A model generated the notes under the pieces. The model did no database searches. It was not told the origin of the DNA and saw only the letters and a program-made list of their open reading frames with translations. A DNA stretch of 64,000 nucleotides, from positions 60,420,250-60,484,249 of the forward strand of contig CM049318.1 of the NCBI GenBank assembly GCA_026874595.1. The letters run 5' to 3'. The DNA comes from Sipunculus nudus (Eukaryota > Annelida > Sipuncula > Golfingiida > Sipunculidae). Shown here in pieces: positions 9,773 through 23,300 of this stretch (position 1 is the first letter of the stretch; every line of letters starts with the position of its first letter). Both the position numbers and the translations under genes were made by a program.

Positions 9773-12630
9773 TAGGAGTGTAGTAACACGTGCGACATGA
9801 GCGAACGTCAAGACCGGGTTCACTGTCAAGGCACACTTACAATGTAAAAAGCGTTCTCATCACCATGAAATTATTGCATGTGCATAAGTCTACATCCTAG
9901 TACGAAATTTTACGAAGCATGATTTCTTTGTTCAGTATTTACAAATTAACCTCACATCAATATAGTACAGGAGTCTGGTATGTCCTGGATATTTGGTAAC
10001 AGTAAGAAAATATCTTTTATGTGTTTGTGTTTGTGTGTGAAATATCTCTGTATGTGAATTATATTAAATGCACGTATTTAATTTTCTGGACTAATGACAA
10101 TGCATGATACTGATATGGTGCGTTCTTATATTTACAATTTTGAACACTATATAGTTATCATAATCGAGGTTGTACATAAAATATTCCAGTGATACAAATT
10201 TCAAAATTGACCAATCACGTGTCATTAAAATAAATACAGATGACAATCGTTTTCTCCGGCAATATCTATTTTGTTGACATCGCACAAAAACATCATATCT
10301 GAAATTGTGAACTCCATAACTAGTTTTTAGATCCACGCAAACGAATGCACATAAACAGCAAAAGCCAACCATTAAAGCAACACCTGCACTTGTTCAAAGA
10401 CAGGACCCTTTACAAGTAGTGCGTGTATTCAACTCGGTTTCATAAGACACGAATACTCGATATAGACACAGCCACACCAAAAAATAACTCTTCTACAGAA
10501 TAGGGTCATATTTTACAAGGATTAATTACTGGGGAAGGGGTGTTAACGTTACTAAAGGCTGCTTTCTTCAATGGCTTCAAATAGACCATTTCTTGTATTA
10601 ATCATGAATTTTCTCAAAACGATAAAATTAAAGGTTTATTTGAAATGAATTTTTGTGTTTAACATGCAAACCATTTCTACAATTGTCGCATATCTTATAT
10701 CATTATCACAAACTGGCAAAATTTCACTGGTAAAATTTCAAGAAGCAAACTAGACAATTTCGCCTGCATGGTTCATAATTATGGTCCAAGAGTCCATGGA
10801 ACTGGCAAATATTTTGGTGTGGCCTTTATGTCCACAATTATAACACTGTCACAGCTTGTTATTATATATAAATGTTTCTTAAAAAACACAGTAAAACGTC
10901 TCTCACGGCTAGTCATCCACTAACTTTTTAAAAAGCAAAATGAAGATACTTGTTTGTACTGATCTGATCACATGTGCGAATATCAAAGCAACTTCACAAC
11001 CTGTAGTTAATCATAGTAGAATTTGTATATAAACCTCTATATATGCATCCTCGCCAAAAAACTGATATTTACTTGGTCTTTCATATGTAGATATTATACT
11101 GATCTGTGTATATTAATAGAGAATGTAGAAACCTAAATATTGCATAATGTTTATTTTACGTATACTGGGCAACCACTTTTGTTCACAACCAATGACGTTA
11201 AGATATGTGATATTCAGTCATATATAAACGTTTTTCTCTCCACAACATGTACTTAATATCAAGAACTGTGAAATGCCCTTCACAACCAAGAGATAAAACT
11301 ACAAATATAAACTCTCCGGTGGCTAATACAGATATGTCTAAATATACAGATCTTGTCAATATAAAACTCTGATAAAATTGGTCCATCGTGTAAAGGCACT
11401 GCACGTAAAAACAACATCGTTTCCTCTCCATGCTCTGACGAAAGCTTGCTACACACTTACCAACATGTGTAAAATGTAAATCAGAGTTAAACTGTACTTC
11501 GTAAAGCTGTACACGTTTTTGTATAATTAGGCCAACAAAGATGCCTGCCCATCACAACCTATAGTCTGTTCTTAAAATGATACTAAGTTACATTGACAAC
11601 TATAACCCTTGCTACAAGCTGCATTATCCGTTCACTTACACAACGCTTGCTTTAGTAGTGTCTGCTGGGTTCGACGACCAGGGGGCTGGCACAAGGCCAA
11701 GAAAGTAATCAGACCAATGAGAGTCAGGTATCCGTTATGCAAATTACTAAAAATTTGAAATCTGTGATGCCATGCTCGTATTGGTTTAAAAACAATTCTT
11801 GTCTCTGTGCAAGTTGCCTGGCGGTGAAACCCAGTAAACCCTGCTAAAGCAAGCACGGATTGAAAAAGAGAAGAATGCTGCATATAGCCATTTAATAGGC
11901 TGTGTAACTCCTTGTACAATACTGCAACAACTGTAATGTTATGAGACTGACTGCCACATTGGATCATATTGGTACAAAATAACTCCAGATAGATAATGGT
12001 AACTTCTAAAGCCTAAGTTATGATTTATTAAACTTAGGTTTCTACAGGAACTGGTCTCAGCATGAAATGTATTTTTTTGTGCACCTGTTGACAATCAGCA
12101 TATTAAGAAAACTTTGAAAGTTTTCAAGGGAGAGTCAAAGTGATGTAGGGAACAATCACAAAAATATCAGCTGATAGTACAAATCACAACCATGGTATTT
12201 TAAGTGGTAAAAATGTGTCATCTCTAAAATTGTTCAAATCATCTGCAGTTCATATTACCAGATTAAGCACTTTGCCCCAGTAAATTCTAAAGTACACGTA
12301 TCACATTTCAAGTTTGTGGCATTAAATTTGCATGTGCTAAAAATGACTGAGGATCAGAAATTCACCTCATTTATCTTTACATACTGTACATATAAAATTT
12401 ATTTATGCATAAAATGAAAAATACTTAAACATTCTTTTTTTTCACACATTTGTGGTATAAAATAGGTTATGTATGTATAGTGATAAACAGTATGAAGATG
12501 TGATACAGTAAATGCCATGTATGACTTGAATACTATAATAATACTTAATAATAACCACCTACCCAATGCTAAAATTTAGGTTACTTCACACACAATGAAA
12601 GAGTGTACAATTGTAAAATAGCTCACAGAA

Positions 12631-12652
12631 CCCCCCCCCCCCCCCCCCCCCC
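12631..12652. repeat. Poly-C tract (G-run on minus strand)
   Basis: About 22 consecutive C. Its exact length is unreliable in any assembly. Confidence 0.9.
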
Positions 12653-12856
12653 TCCAGTGAAGTAACAACTTAGGCAAGCAGTGAAACACTTAATTAGCAC
12701 AATGCCTACACTGAACAACCTTTCACCAAAAACTGCCATTAGACAAGACTATAAAACTATACGAGCAGAACTGGGAACTATATATAATTATATATACATA
12801 CCATACAACAGGCTAATGAATGTCAAACAACTTTGTCAATGATCAATGCACTTAAA

Positions 12857-12990
12857 ATGAATATTCATCAGACCAATGAAATGAATATTCATAAGGCCAA
12901 TAAAATGAATATTCATAGGTTATTAAAATGAATATTCATAATGAATATTCAAAAGGCAAATAAAATGAATATTCATAAGGCTAATAAAAT
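12857..12990. repeat. Short tandem repeat built on the palindrome ATGAATATTCAT
   Basis: Five to six copies of a unit of about 28 bp: AATGAATATTCAT followed by AAGGCCAATAA-like spacers. One spacer is missing where two palindromes abut near 12930-12950. Confidence 0.85.
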
Positions 12991-14126
12991 GCAAGTGTTT
13001 GTCTTTTTTTTCAAATTATGATTTAAATGACTAAGATTTATGATATATGTTAAAATGTTTATAACTCTGTCGATAGTGAATATATTACTTGTCTAAAATA
13101 CATTAAATTATACAATGTATCTGATCCCAAATAATGCTGTCATGTACTTCTGATATATTTTATAAACAATTAAGATGCCATCTTCATCCAAGCTCTGTAC
13201 CTAAATTCTGATAACATCTCCATGGCAGTTACTGATTAACAAGGTACTGTTCTATATAAAACACCCACGATGAGGCCCAGCAATCAGACCCACAGGCAGA
13301 ACATCTGCTCTAACAGCTGTGCCAATGTCACTTAATCTACAACAAACCCACGTCCATATCACAACATTAACAACATCTAAAACCATCAAAGTACAGGACC
13401 TACTACTTTGTACAAGTCAGATATTTAGATTTTAAAATGATTTTTTTCTCAATGGAGAATTAAATTAAACTACTTCAGCATCCGCAGCTGACAAGAATCT
13501 ATAATTGCAGCTGAGAGGGTTTTAAAGTCAAAGCCAAGTGACTTGATGTTCAATTTTAAACATGAAATCATGGCCAATAACAAATTTAGCTTCACTTGCT
13601 TATTAACAATGTATATATTATCAAATGGGACATGCTAACCGTAGGAATCTGCTTGTTTAGTTCCTGTAAGGCAGAAATGATTTAGCCCTCTCTTAGAAAT
13701 TACAAAAGTAGTGTATGCATGGAGAGTGACAAAGTGTACGTTTGGGATGTTCTGAAAACCCATACTCCGTTCCACCAACCTGTCTCCATCTGCTTTTTAG
13801 TCAGTTTTCATTAGATCTGATAAATTCTTAATAATTTAGTATAAAAATACATATGTAAGTAACAGTCTTATATGAAAATAAAGAATTTGAAAGAAGTTCC
13901 AAATGTATTTTTTACAATTTTTAACTCTTTGCTATGTGACAGATCACATACAGCCATCTTTATCCACTTCTTAAACACCATTAAAGACAGGCTTTTCCCT
14001 CCTCAGTTCGAAAATTAGTTTTAACCCTTACAATCTGACTATAAGAAAACAGGGTGGTAAAACAGAGTAAAATTGACAGGTAACTATCATTAATCAACCA
14101 GGTGATCCCACACAGGTATTGTGTAA

Positions 14127-14363
14127 TTAGAGTTCCGTGGTGAGGGCCACCCTCTTCTCGACCTTGGGGGCAGGCTGTGTGACGGAGGTGACAAGCCAGG
14201 GTGACAGTTCAGACTCGTTACCATTGACGGGGCTTGTAGGGGTAGAGCTGTTGGAGCGGACAGTCTGTACTTGTGTAACATGGGCGGTGCTGCCGGGGGT
14301 GACCTGGACCTTCTTTACTGAAACTTTGCGGGTAACGGGCTTTCCTCCTGACAGGGAGGTTTC
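14127..14363 (-). CDS. EPB41L5: EPB41L5-like exon E19, last exon with PDZ-ligand-like C-terminus
   Basis: The acceptor TTTCTTTTTCAG precedes GAAACCTCC. There are 78 codons and TAA at 14127-14129. The text begins [20 protein letters not shown] and ends [11 protein letters not shown]. The last four residues TTEL fit a class I PDZ ligand (S/T-x-hydrophobic), and LTTEL also ends vertebrate EPB41L5 as I recall it. The exon is clearly GC-richer than the surrounding intron. Confidence 0.9.
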   Translation of the reverse strand, partial: ETSLSGGKPVTRKVSVKKVQVTPGSTAHVTQVQTVRSNSSTPTSPVNGNESELSPWLVTSVTQPAPKVEKRVALTTEL

Positions 14364-17300
14364 CTGAAAAAGAAAGTCACAATAAATTAAGAATCAATCA
14401 AACCTAATTTCACTTGAGTCTCTAAATGACTGATCAAGTATGGTTTTCAAAACCTATTTTTTTCCCTCAAAAACAGTCCTAATAGAACTTACCTATAGAT
14501 GAGCATGAGTAATGGACATAACCTTTATCTGTTAGCATTTGAAATCTGGAAATATTACTCAATGCACCTGCTTTGGGTTACCTTTCATGAGTGTGGTCCA
14601 GGGACCTGCCTAAGTGCAGGGTTCTAGGGGGCTTGCTCCCTGCAGCTCCTGGGTATATGGTTTTGAATGGCCCCAGTCAGGTATTTTATTTTGCATTTTT
14701 AACAAAAGTTACTCAGCATAAAGGTTAATCCTTGAACTTAATGTTGCTGGTAAATCTAAAACTCAAATTAAAGATCATTCCCCATTTCTAATGGTAGAAC
14801 TGCCAAAAAATCTATTTAAAAATAGTGAAAAAAGGGAAATTATCATAAAAATGAGACTGTAAATAAGATGGCACACTTGCACAGGGGAACAATATTAATG
14901 CTACTAGTGTTGAATGCTAAAAAGAACAATATTTAAAAAAAAAGACCTTTTTTATGTTACCCATCATCAACTGCCTTTTTTTTTTACAAATATCAGATCT
15001 TTCCAATTATTTGCCAATAATGATCAGAATTTCTGTTGGTTCCATTTTCCTTTTATCCTGGTCAAACTGTAAAGATTTTGTGCACATATTGAGGAATTCA
15101 TATGATACTGAGTATATTATATGTAGGTTAATGTGGGGAACATTGGGCCTTCGCGTAATAATGAAAATGTAAAAACTGAGAAAATGTAATCCTACTAAAA
15201 TAAGAAGCTAACCATAGTAACTATTAACAAATCATACTCAATACTTAAACATCTCTAACACAGTGAAAAATGGCTGTCGTTTAAAAAAACACCTGGAACT
15301 GCTGTGTTGCTTATACATAAGTGTTTTCCTATACATAAAATCAGCTTACATAAAAGTTATCTTACAGCTGGAAATGAACAAACATGTGTGATAAATAACA
15401 ACATGCAGCTAAACAAAAACAAGCAGTTGCAAATTAACTATTCTTGTCAGCTCACTAGGTGCTGTACTAAATAACAAGCTAGTGCCTTAGTTGTCAAGCA
15501 AAATGAAAACCATGTTAACTTGTCTACATGAACACCTGTAAAACTGAAATCCTAGGGCTGATGTATGAAATGCTTTCAGTTTACAAAATGAAGTAAAACT
15601 TCATGTGTCAAACTACCAGTACTGAAGTCAAATACCCTGACTGTGTCAAGGTAGGTGCAAACCTTGTGTCTTGACTCAACTGAACGTCCAGGGGCGTCAA
15701 TATAGGGGGGATCAGGGGAGTATATACCCCGAGAGTAATATATATATATATTGGAAATGAATTATTTTAGACTTGAAATATATATTTGAAATGTGTCAAA
15801 TATGTGTGTTTGGAAAAAAGTTGCGAGTCATCCCCCCACCTTTGAAGAAAAATTGACGCCTCTTGGTAAATCGGATAATCTGATTGTGTCTGAGTTGTTA
15901 GATAAATGTCCTTGCAAATCTGATTAAATGTCTGTCAAAAAATCCACTTGTGTTGCACCTTAGATGTGTTGAAGTTTTCATTTGTTGAAGTCCTCTTGAT
16001 TCTGACACAATAAGTAATAAAGCCATAATCACAATCATTCCTTATTCATCTGATATAGTATTTGATAGTGTGCCTCCACATCCATTATCTGTCCACACTA
16101 CACCAGTATTTATTTATATTATGATCCATGTTAGCAAGACCCACTTTGGAGGTTGTTTCAATACTGTATTCATGAAAACAATATTCATGGCAGCGCAGTG
16201 TGCACACATCACTAGCAATGATTGTTGATAAAATGTTCCTCTCAACTATACTGGGATATGTTCTATCAGCATGTGTCTGATTTTGTTTTTCCCACACATA
16301 TGCTACACCTGTCATGAGAAAGAGCAGTGTATCCCATATCTGAACAAAAACATTACAAGAGTGTATAATACACCTGTTGCAAGTCTTGTGACCTCTGATC
16401 TCATTAAATATGCACTAATTTTGCCATTTATCCAAATCAGGTAATACACCTTATTGGTAAACATTAACAGTGAGTTTCATCAAGATCCATCTATTTCATC
16501 ATGTCTTGTGAATCAAATCAGTGTCCTCATTAAATATGTGCAGATTCTTCCATGTATTTAAGTATTTTAACTGAATTTAAAAACAAGCATTTTATTGAAG
16601 CTAGCATTTAACTATTTTCTGTTTGTTATTTTTCAGAGCCATCAATCATAGTATGCATTCTTGTCAGTGTCATCAATTATCATATCTAATCTGGTCAGAG
16701 AAATCCATCCATAAATTGAAGTATGGTGGCAGTACATACAAGTATTTATGATAAATATCAATCATGTATCAGTCCTGGGGTACAGAGGTTCAGATAAGCA
16801 TGTCTCCATGACTACTGACTTGCACAATGAGACATGAGGATTCCAATCTAACAGTAGCAGGTGTCAGCCTGTCTATTATATCCACCCAAAAATTGAAGAA
16901 ATATTTTCAGAGAGAAAGGCTTACTGATATCAAATTTGACCCAGCCTGATTTGGACAAGGGTGGTTACATCACTGGTGGACTGGAGATGACAGATTGTGT
17001 GATAAGCAAAGTCAGTCTGCCCGGGAGGAATTAGTGGCACACAGTGCATTTAATCTGGTATCCTGACTCACCCAGGGTGACATATTATTCTGGTATAACC
17101 CATGTGCTACTGGCATATAAGAATTTATTATAGTTCATGTTAAAGATGTGTGAAGGCATGCTTTGGAAGAGGAACTTTGGCACTTCCATGTGCAAGATCA
17201 AGTTATTTTTACTGTTAAGAAATAAATTAGATACACAGGCATGATCAATCACTAATATGAATAATTATTTAAACATTTCAAAATACAGGCCTATTCAAGT

Positions 17301-20300
17301 ACTCAAGTCCTGATTTGGGTGATTTCAAACTCATGTACTTGGCCAGATTTACTGATGTACTCAGCCAAGATTAGGCATTCTATTATTCTTTCAGCGCCAG
17401 TAATAATGTTCAGTATCCAGTGGACTAAAGATAGAGCATACAGTGTAGACATGGCAGGGGCAGATTCAGGATTGAGGAAAAGGAGTGGTCCAACCTAGGA
17501 GGACTAATGACAAACCTCAAAGAAAATCCTGAGGTCCGGAAAAAAAGGGGGGGGGGGGGGGTCCAGGGTGCAAAAAAATGGTCTGAACCCCCTTAAAAGA
17601 AGACCCCCTGGAATCCTACCCTGGATCCACTTCTGCACTGTATGATCAAATACTCTGTCATGGACCTCAATGCATTTTATTATATATGTACAGTGACATC
17701 ACTGTATCACTGTTTGTGTAACCTACTGTCAAAATACAATCAAATAGGACAACTGTTCTGCCTACCTTTCTCATAACACGCATACTAACAAAGTGTTTAT
17801 TAGTGGTCAGAATTGGTTTTAAAATAATGTACAATGACCGGAAGAAACAAACGCCTGATGATCAAATATAAATCAATTATTTACTTACACAGAATTACCC
17901 CTAAAGTGTTGACTGAGTAAAGTCAATGTGATTTGTTCATCATGCTGGAAAATTATGGTAACCCCCAGGCTGATTCAGTTTAAATTCTGTCCGTAACTCG
18001 TGTTCAATCTTTCTTATATCTCAGACAGCTATATTTTTCCTGGGTAATATGGCTTCTGTGCATGTGCATACATAATCGTTTGTGATTGATTAAGCGAAAA
18101 TGCAACCAATTTAATCGATTATGAAAGCACACAACCAATCATCCAGATAATCGATTAATTGGCACACCACAAGTTTTCATGCTTTTGTAACTGTAAGGTG
18201 CCCTTTTCATTTATACATGCCCTCATGCTCTTGGAGTTAACAAGTATAAAACAACATGCACACCTGTGGTGTTGAGGAAGAACGATATCATATATTGTTT
18301 TCAGATATCGGAAACAATCCCATTCATAATGTTGCAACAGTTTCTGGGACTTAAGGTTCTGATTTTGGATTATCAGACACTAGTTACAATCCTTTTACAC
18401 ATGGTGTGTTGACGGGTCAATTATAAAATGGAACACATGAGACGTAATGGTGTCCTGCTAGCCGAGGACAGTTCCATAGCTGATAAAAGCTTGAACAAAT
18501 CTAGAAGAAACCATAGTAGGGTCCAGGATGTAAGCCCTGCACTTGATTAATACTTCTTAAATTGAAACCTGTCACCTTGTGGTTCACTGGTGCTGGTGCT
18601 GGGTGCAGTTTTAAATGGGGGTTCTTGGTTTTGACTTTCTGGCAGGATCTGGCAGGATTTCATATGGGATTTGGGCAAAGTCCAGGTGCAGTTTTAAATA
18701 GAGATGCGGTTTAAAATAGAAGAAATACAGTATAGCACAGGGGTTCTAATTAACTTTTTTATCTTGCTGATACCTCACGAGTATATGCACATATTAGATC
18801 ATTATCAGGACTGCTATGATCCACTCTTGCACTGATACATTGTGATACAAAGCCAAATATTGTATCAGTATCGTCAGATGTCCCTGTATAGATATGTTGG
18901 CGCTATTGGACTGTCCAAGTTATATGCACTCTTTTATTTAAATTGAGTTTTTTTTTGGTGGAGGCAACTTCCTACATTTTTAATGCTGTTTTATCTAATT
19001 TTTAATCTAAGTATGTAAATCTGCAATGTTCCATTTTGGATTGGGCCTACGTGACAAGGTGGTAGCAGTCACTCCCTATCATGTTATTTTGTTCCCTGGT
19101 GACCCCTAGGCCTGGTGTCTACCGCACCTGCAGGTCCTGGGTATGATCTTCCCTACTGTGAGTATAAAACACTAAGGAACTCCCCCAAAGATGAATTTTT
19201 GTGGGTTGTATACAGCTGTAGGGCACAGCCTTTGCATTAAGCCTGCAGAGTGCTCAACCCAGATGGGGGGAGACCTAGAAAAATACCACTGCTCCTTGGC
19301 AGAGATTTGAACTCAAGAGCTCCTGGCTTTGAGTCCCATGCTCTACCCGTGGATGTCAGAAGTTTAAGACAGTGAAGAAGAGAGTAGGTTTCAAATGCTG
19401 TATCAGCACAAGCAAATAATCTGGATCATGAATAGGTTTACTCTGTCTGCAAGAGGCCACTAATCCACATAAGTTTGGTTTACTGTAGTCCACTTGAAAG
19501 GCGGACTACAGCAGTCCAGTTTACTCTAGTCCGGTTAAAGTAAACTGGTTTCTAGTGCATGCAAGCAAACCTGCTTCTAGTCCGAATGAATCCAGTTTCA
19601 GCGAACGACTTAGACCGCTACCCTTGATGTTGCTCCAGCATGCGTTGCTTGAGGGCACACAGCAAACTCAAGTTGTGTTGTATAAACTGGTTTAGGCTTT
19701 TAAAAAGAGAACAACAGTGCAGACGCAAAGCGGACTATTTCAAGACTAAAGTATCCAGATTAGATGCGAACCAAGTGGTGATACGGCCTAAGACTTCTGA
19801 TGATCACGTTAAGTATAAACTCATGCCTTTGTCCTGCTGTTATTCCTATGCATCAGATAATAAATGTAAACTTTTTTAAGGATACATCTAAGACCAGTAG
19901 GTGGCACTATCTATTCAATGAAGATGAAGACAACTGTATGATAAGATGATATGTCATCACTTATTAAACAATACAGACTTTGATTTATCTAATCCTGAAG
20001 ACACTACAAGTCTTACAGTGGTTCTATAAGGCTTCCATCAAATTTGATCAAGTCTCTAGTTTAACTCTGCATGCATTGGTAGGGTTTGAACAAAAGTAAC
20101 CTGGGGGCCAAATTATCTCCTACAATGGACGTGTCTTGTACTTTTATAGTTATACAAGGAAGATCCACTCCACAAAGTGAACATAAGTATCAAAATATCA
20201 GTAGGTGGCAGCACTGATCATTAGTACCAACAAATAAACATGTTAGTTCGTAACTGAAGGATTAAGATATATGCATTCATTAGCTGTACAAGGTTACTAA

Positions 20301-23300
20301 AAGAAAATGCTTAATGCTGTTAGTCTTCAACTACAAACTGCAAAGTTCAGCCGTGATGTTACGTGACTGAAACGCCGTTAGTGAAATGCCACAGGATCCT
20401 GAACGCATGCTGGCTCCTGGAGTCGTGCCGTTTAATGCTGAGGTGTTAGACATCTACTTACAAATATTGTCTGTTCCTCGTCATTTGCAACGTTTTCCTT
20501 GTGTGACACTTTCCTGCGGTGGGGGATGCTAGGTCTTACTTTATGACCTTCACCTTTGCGACCTTCACCTCCTGGGCTGCCCTTGATATCTAAAGAAGAA
20601 GGTTTGACAGCAACAGAAGAGCCAGTGGCCCCCTGCTTGATTTTTGGGGAACTAACACTGACCGTATTCAATGTTGGACTGGAGGGTGCTGCGTTTTTCA
20701 GAGAAAAACCAGCTGACGATTTTCCAATCACTGGCAGAACAACAGGGGATAGAGGTTCTTTAGCTGGTCTCCCGCTTGCTGGAGTTGTTCGAACGCTTAC
20801 ATTGTTGGTTTTCTTAGCACCCGCCTCGTCTACGTTGACTGGAGACAACCAAGCGGGACTTTTCTTTGCACTTGATCTGGATGTAGAGGGCGACACTGGG
20901 CTGGTGCCTCTTGCGTTCTGAAATGGACTCTTCCTGCCGCCAGTTACAGGACTTGTTTTACTGGCAGATATGTTCAATCCAATATCCAAGTAGTTAGCAG
21001 ACGCAGCTGATTTCGTTTTGCCTTCGGCAGCATTCTTGTTTTGCAGGAGTTCCTTGTAGAAAGGATTTGTGGGATTGAGGGAAGTATCCGGAGAAAGATT
21101 ATTTGGAGTAAAGATAGGAGAAGTTGCAGCGGCAGATGTTAAACTACAGTTAGCATTTAGTGCCACACCCAGTGAAGCTGAACTAACAATTGCCTCGGTG
21201 CTAGTGCTGGCCACTTCACGGGTCGGTGTGGCAAGGTCATCAGTCAGGTCAGAGGTCAAGACAGAATCAGGGGAGGTGGGGGGAGTGTCCAGGAGTAAAG
21301 GTACTGTGTCGGATACGGAGTGGACGCGGCTGTTCTTGGGACTTCTAATTGACGGGAGCTGAATGCTGGGTCTACTTCCCTTGTCCTGGAGGAGGAGACA
21401 ACAAAATACAGCATGGTCAATGTTAACATCACTTTTATCCTCACACTCCTTACACAGTGGTCTCACTACATTCATACTACAACTAGGTCCATCTAACCAC
21501 TGCTTTCTATGTAAGGGTTTGCAAAGTGTCACTACATGACAAGGAACGCTAACACAGAGTGAAGAAATGTTTTTACCAACCAGAGCTTGAAATCATTTGC
21601 CTGACCAAGTTTGAAACCTAAAATACTCCGCTCTTATTGGATGGAAAATTTTTGGCCCTGTGCCAAACTGCATGGTGGTGATATCTTCAAAACTGTGCTA
21701 TAGAAAGCAGTGGTTTAGTGGAGGGAGTTACAGGTTGAATGTAGCATGACCGCTGCATAAAGAATATAATCTTGCGTTTAAATAGAAATTTTCACAGGTG
21801 CACTACCTTTGGATCAATATGGTAAATATCTTAATTCAATAGCAGGCTTTATTCATCTCTTTAGGTGATAAATATCATGACTTCATGACTTTCTGAAAGG
21901 GTAAAGAATCTTGATTTTGGACCACTGACACATTTTTCCTGGGACACATTCTATGGTCAGGATTCTCAAATCAATGTGCACAAACTGCACAGATACACAT
22001 AATTAAACCTCTGCAAGGCAGAGAGAAATTATGTATTTTTCCCTTGGTTGGTTGATTTGTCTGTCACCAATTTTACTCAAAAATGTTAAGAAAAAGTAAA
22101 ATCTCTCCGGTTCTGGTAATAATTCCTCAACCTCTACCCATATGAAAAGAATAAAAGAATAATAATCCTTGTGATCAGGTTGTGTATAACTGAGACCTGG
22201 AGCAGAACATCAGAGATGGAACTGAAACATCATGTGCTACATTTTATCAACATACAGAACTTAAATACTGAAAAAAAAATGAGAAAATAACAAAACCATT
22301 TGAAGTGAGGCATAGTGAAGTCCACAGTGTGACAAACCAACTGTATATTGATAAGCTAGCAAACCGTGACACCAGAAATTATCACCAAAAATATATGATA
22401 GAACCAAATACTTCACATCAGACTGAAAGAATCTTTTCTAGTGTGTGTAACAGCACAATGAAATACATCTAGACACAAACACCACCACTATATACACATC
22501 AACAGTGGTTGTTACCGTGTTAGCCCTAAGTCAAACCACAGTGGAATGGCCCCAGTAGCCCTGCAACAAGTTAGTAAATTTGACATTTACAGATAAAACA
22601 TGACTGACACACTGTAATACACACATAAACTGACACATTGGCCAAGACACACAGATGTGGATTTTCATAAATTCTATGACAGTTTCTACAGTCAGTTAAT
22701 GTAACTGACATACATGTTACTAAAGTGACTGAATATTTGATTATGAATCTTTCTTAGGTTTTATAAAATGTGCACATTTTGTACCTGCTACATTATTTTG
22801 TTCCTTTTTCAATTATGACCAATTTCCTTGAAGACTTCTATAAAATGAAATATATATATTTACTCCAAAGATATTTGTAACAATTTAAAAGGCTTATAAT
22901 TTGTTAATTTTTTTGTACCCAGAATATCAACCATAATTCTTTTAAGTGTCTCTCTCTCGAGGCACCAGTACATGTATTACTGAAATACATAAACTTATAT
23001 TTGTAGGGCTGGTATAACCAGTGACCATCTGAAATATACCAGTATAATGTAAAAAATTCTGGAAGTCTTGAGGGTACAAGAAATAATGTAACGACTGTGG
23101 ATTTTCTTTTGATTATGATGTAGTGACATATACCTTCTGCAGGTGGTAGCATTTTAAAGCTGAGATTCCTAACGCATGGTATGCAGAATGCAGAATGATA
23201 GTTGAGATATTGCAAATGCACTGGCACGGCAACATGCATATTTTCTCTGGGATACCGCATGGAACTGGTGAAAATCACTACATGTTTTACAAGATACGCT

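Larger units (their letters stand above)
8827..14126. other. Gene-free stretch; probable 3' UTR and downstream flank of the EPB41L5-like gene
   Basis: AT-rich, with no ORF of coding character on either strand. It contains a foldback near 9.6 kb, a C-tract at 12631-12652 and a short tandem repeat at 12857-12990. On the minus strand AATAAA hexamers occur, for example at 12398-12403, which would give a 3' UTR of about 1.7 kb for the gene ending at 14127. Which signal is used cannot be told from sequence. Confidence 0.4.
14364..20461 (-). other. EPB41L5-like intron 18 (about 6.1 kb)
   Basis: Spliced between the E18 donor (GTAAGT at 20456-20461) and the E19 acceptor. It holds a short hAT-like MITE at 15689-15865, a decayed dispersed repeat at 16370-16560, a G-run at 17547-17561, a SINE at 18948-19356 and a small hairpin with 10-bp arms at 19516-19548. 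No additional exon was recognised. Confidence 0.7.

Noticed and set aside
12857-12990. CRISPR-like array of short palindromic repeats
   Set aside because: Spacers are themselves similar and very short, there are no cas genes, and the context is animal nuclear DNA. It is an ordinary short tandem repeat.
19310-19356. Possible tRNA gene on the minus strand (GGGTAGAGC ... GAGTTCAAATC)
   Set aside because: Box-like motifs are degenerate, no acceptor stem can be formed, and the sequence continues into a repeated SINE body.
20556-20921. 121-codon plus-strand ORF
   Set aside because: It lies entirely antisense to coding exon E18, whose frame, splice sites and Ser/Pro-rich tail composition are consistent. 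It is a shadow of biased codons.
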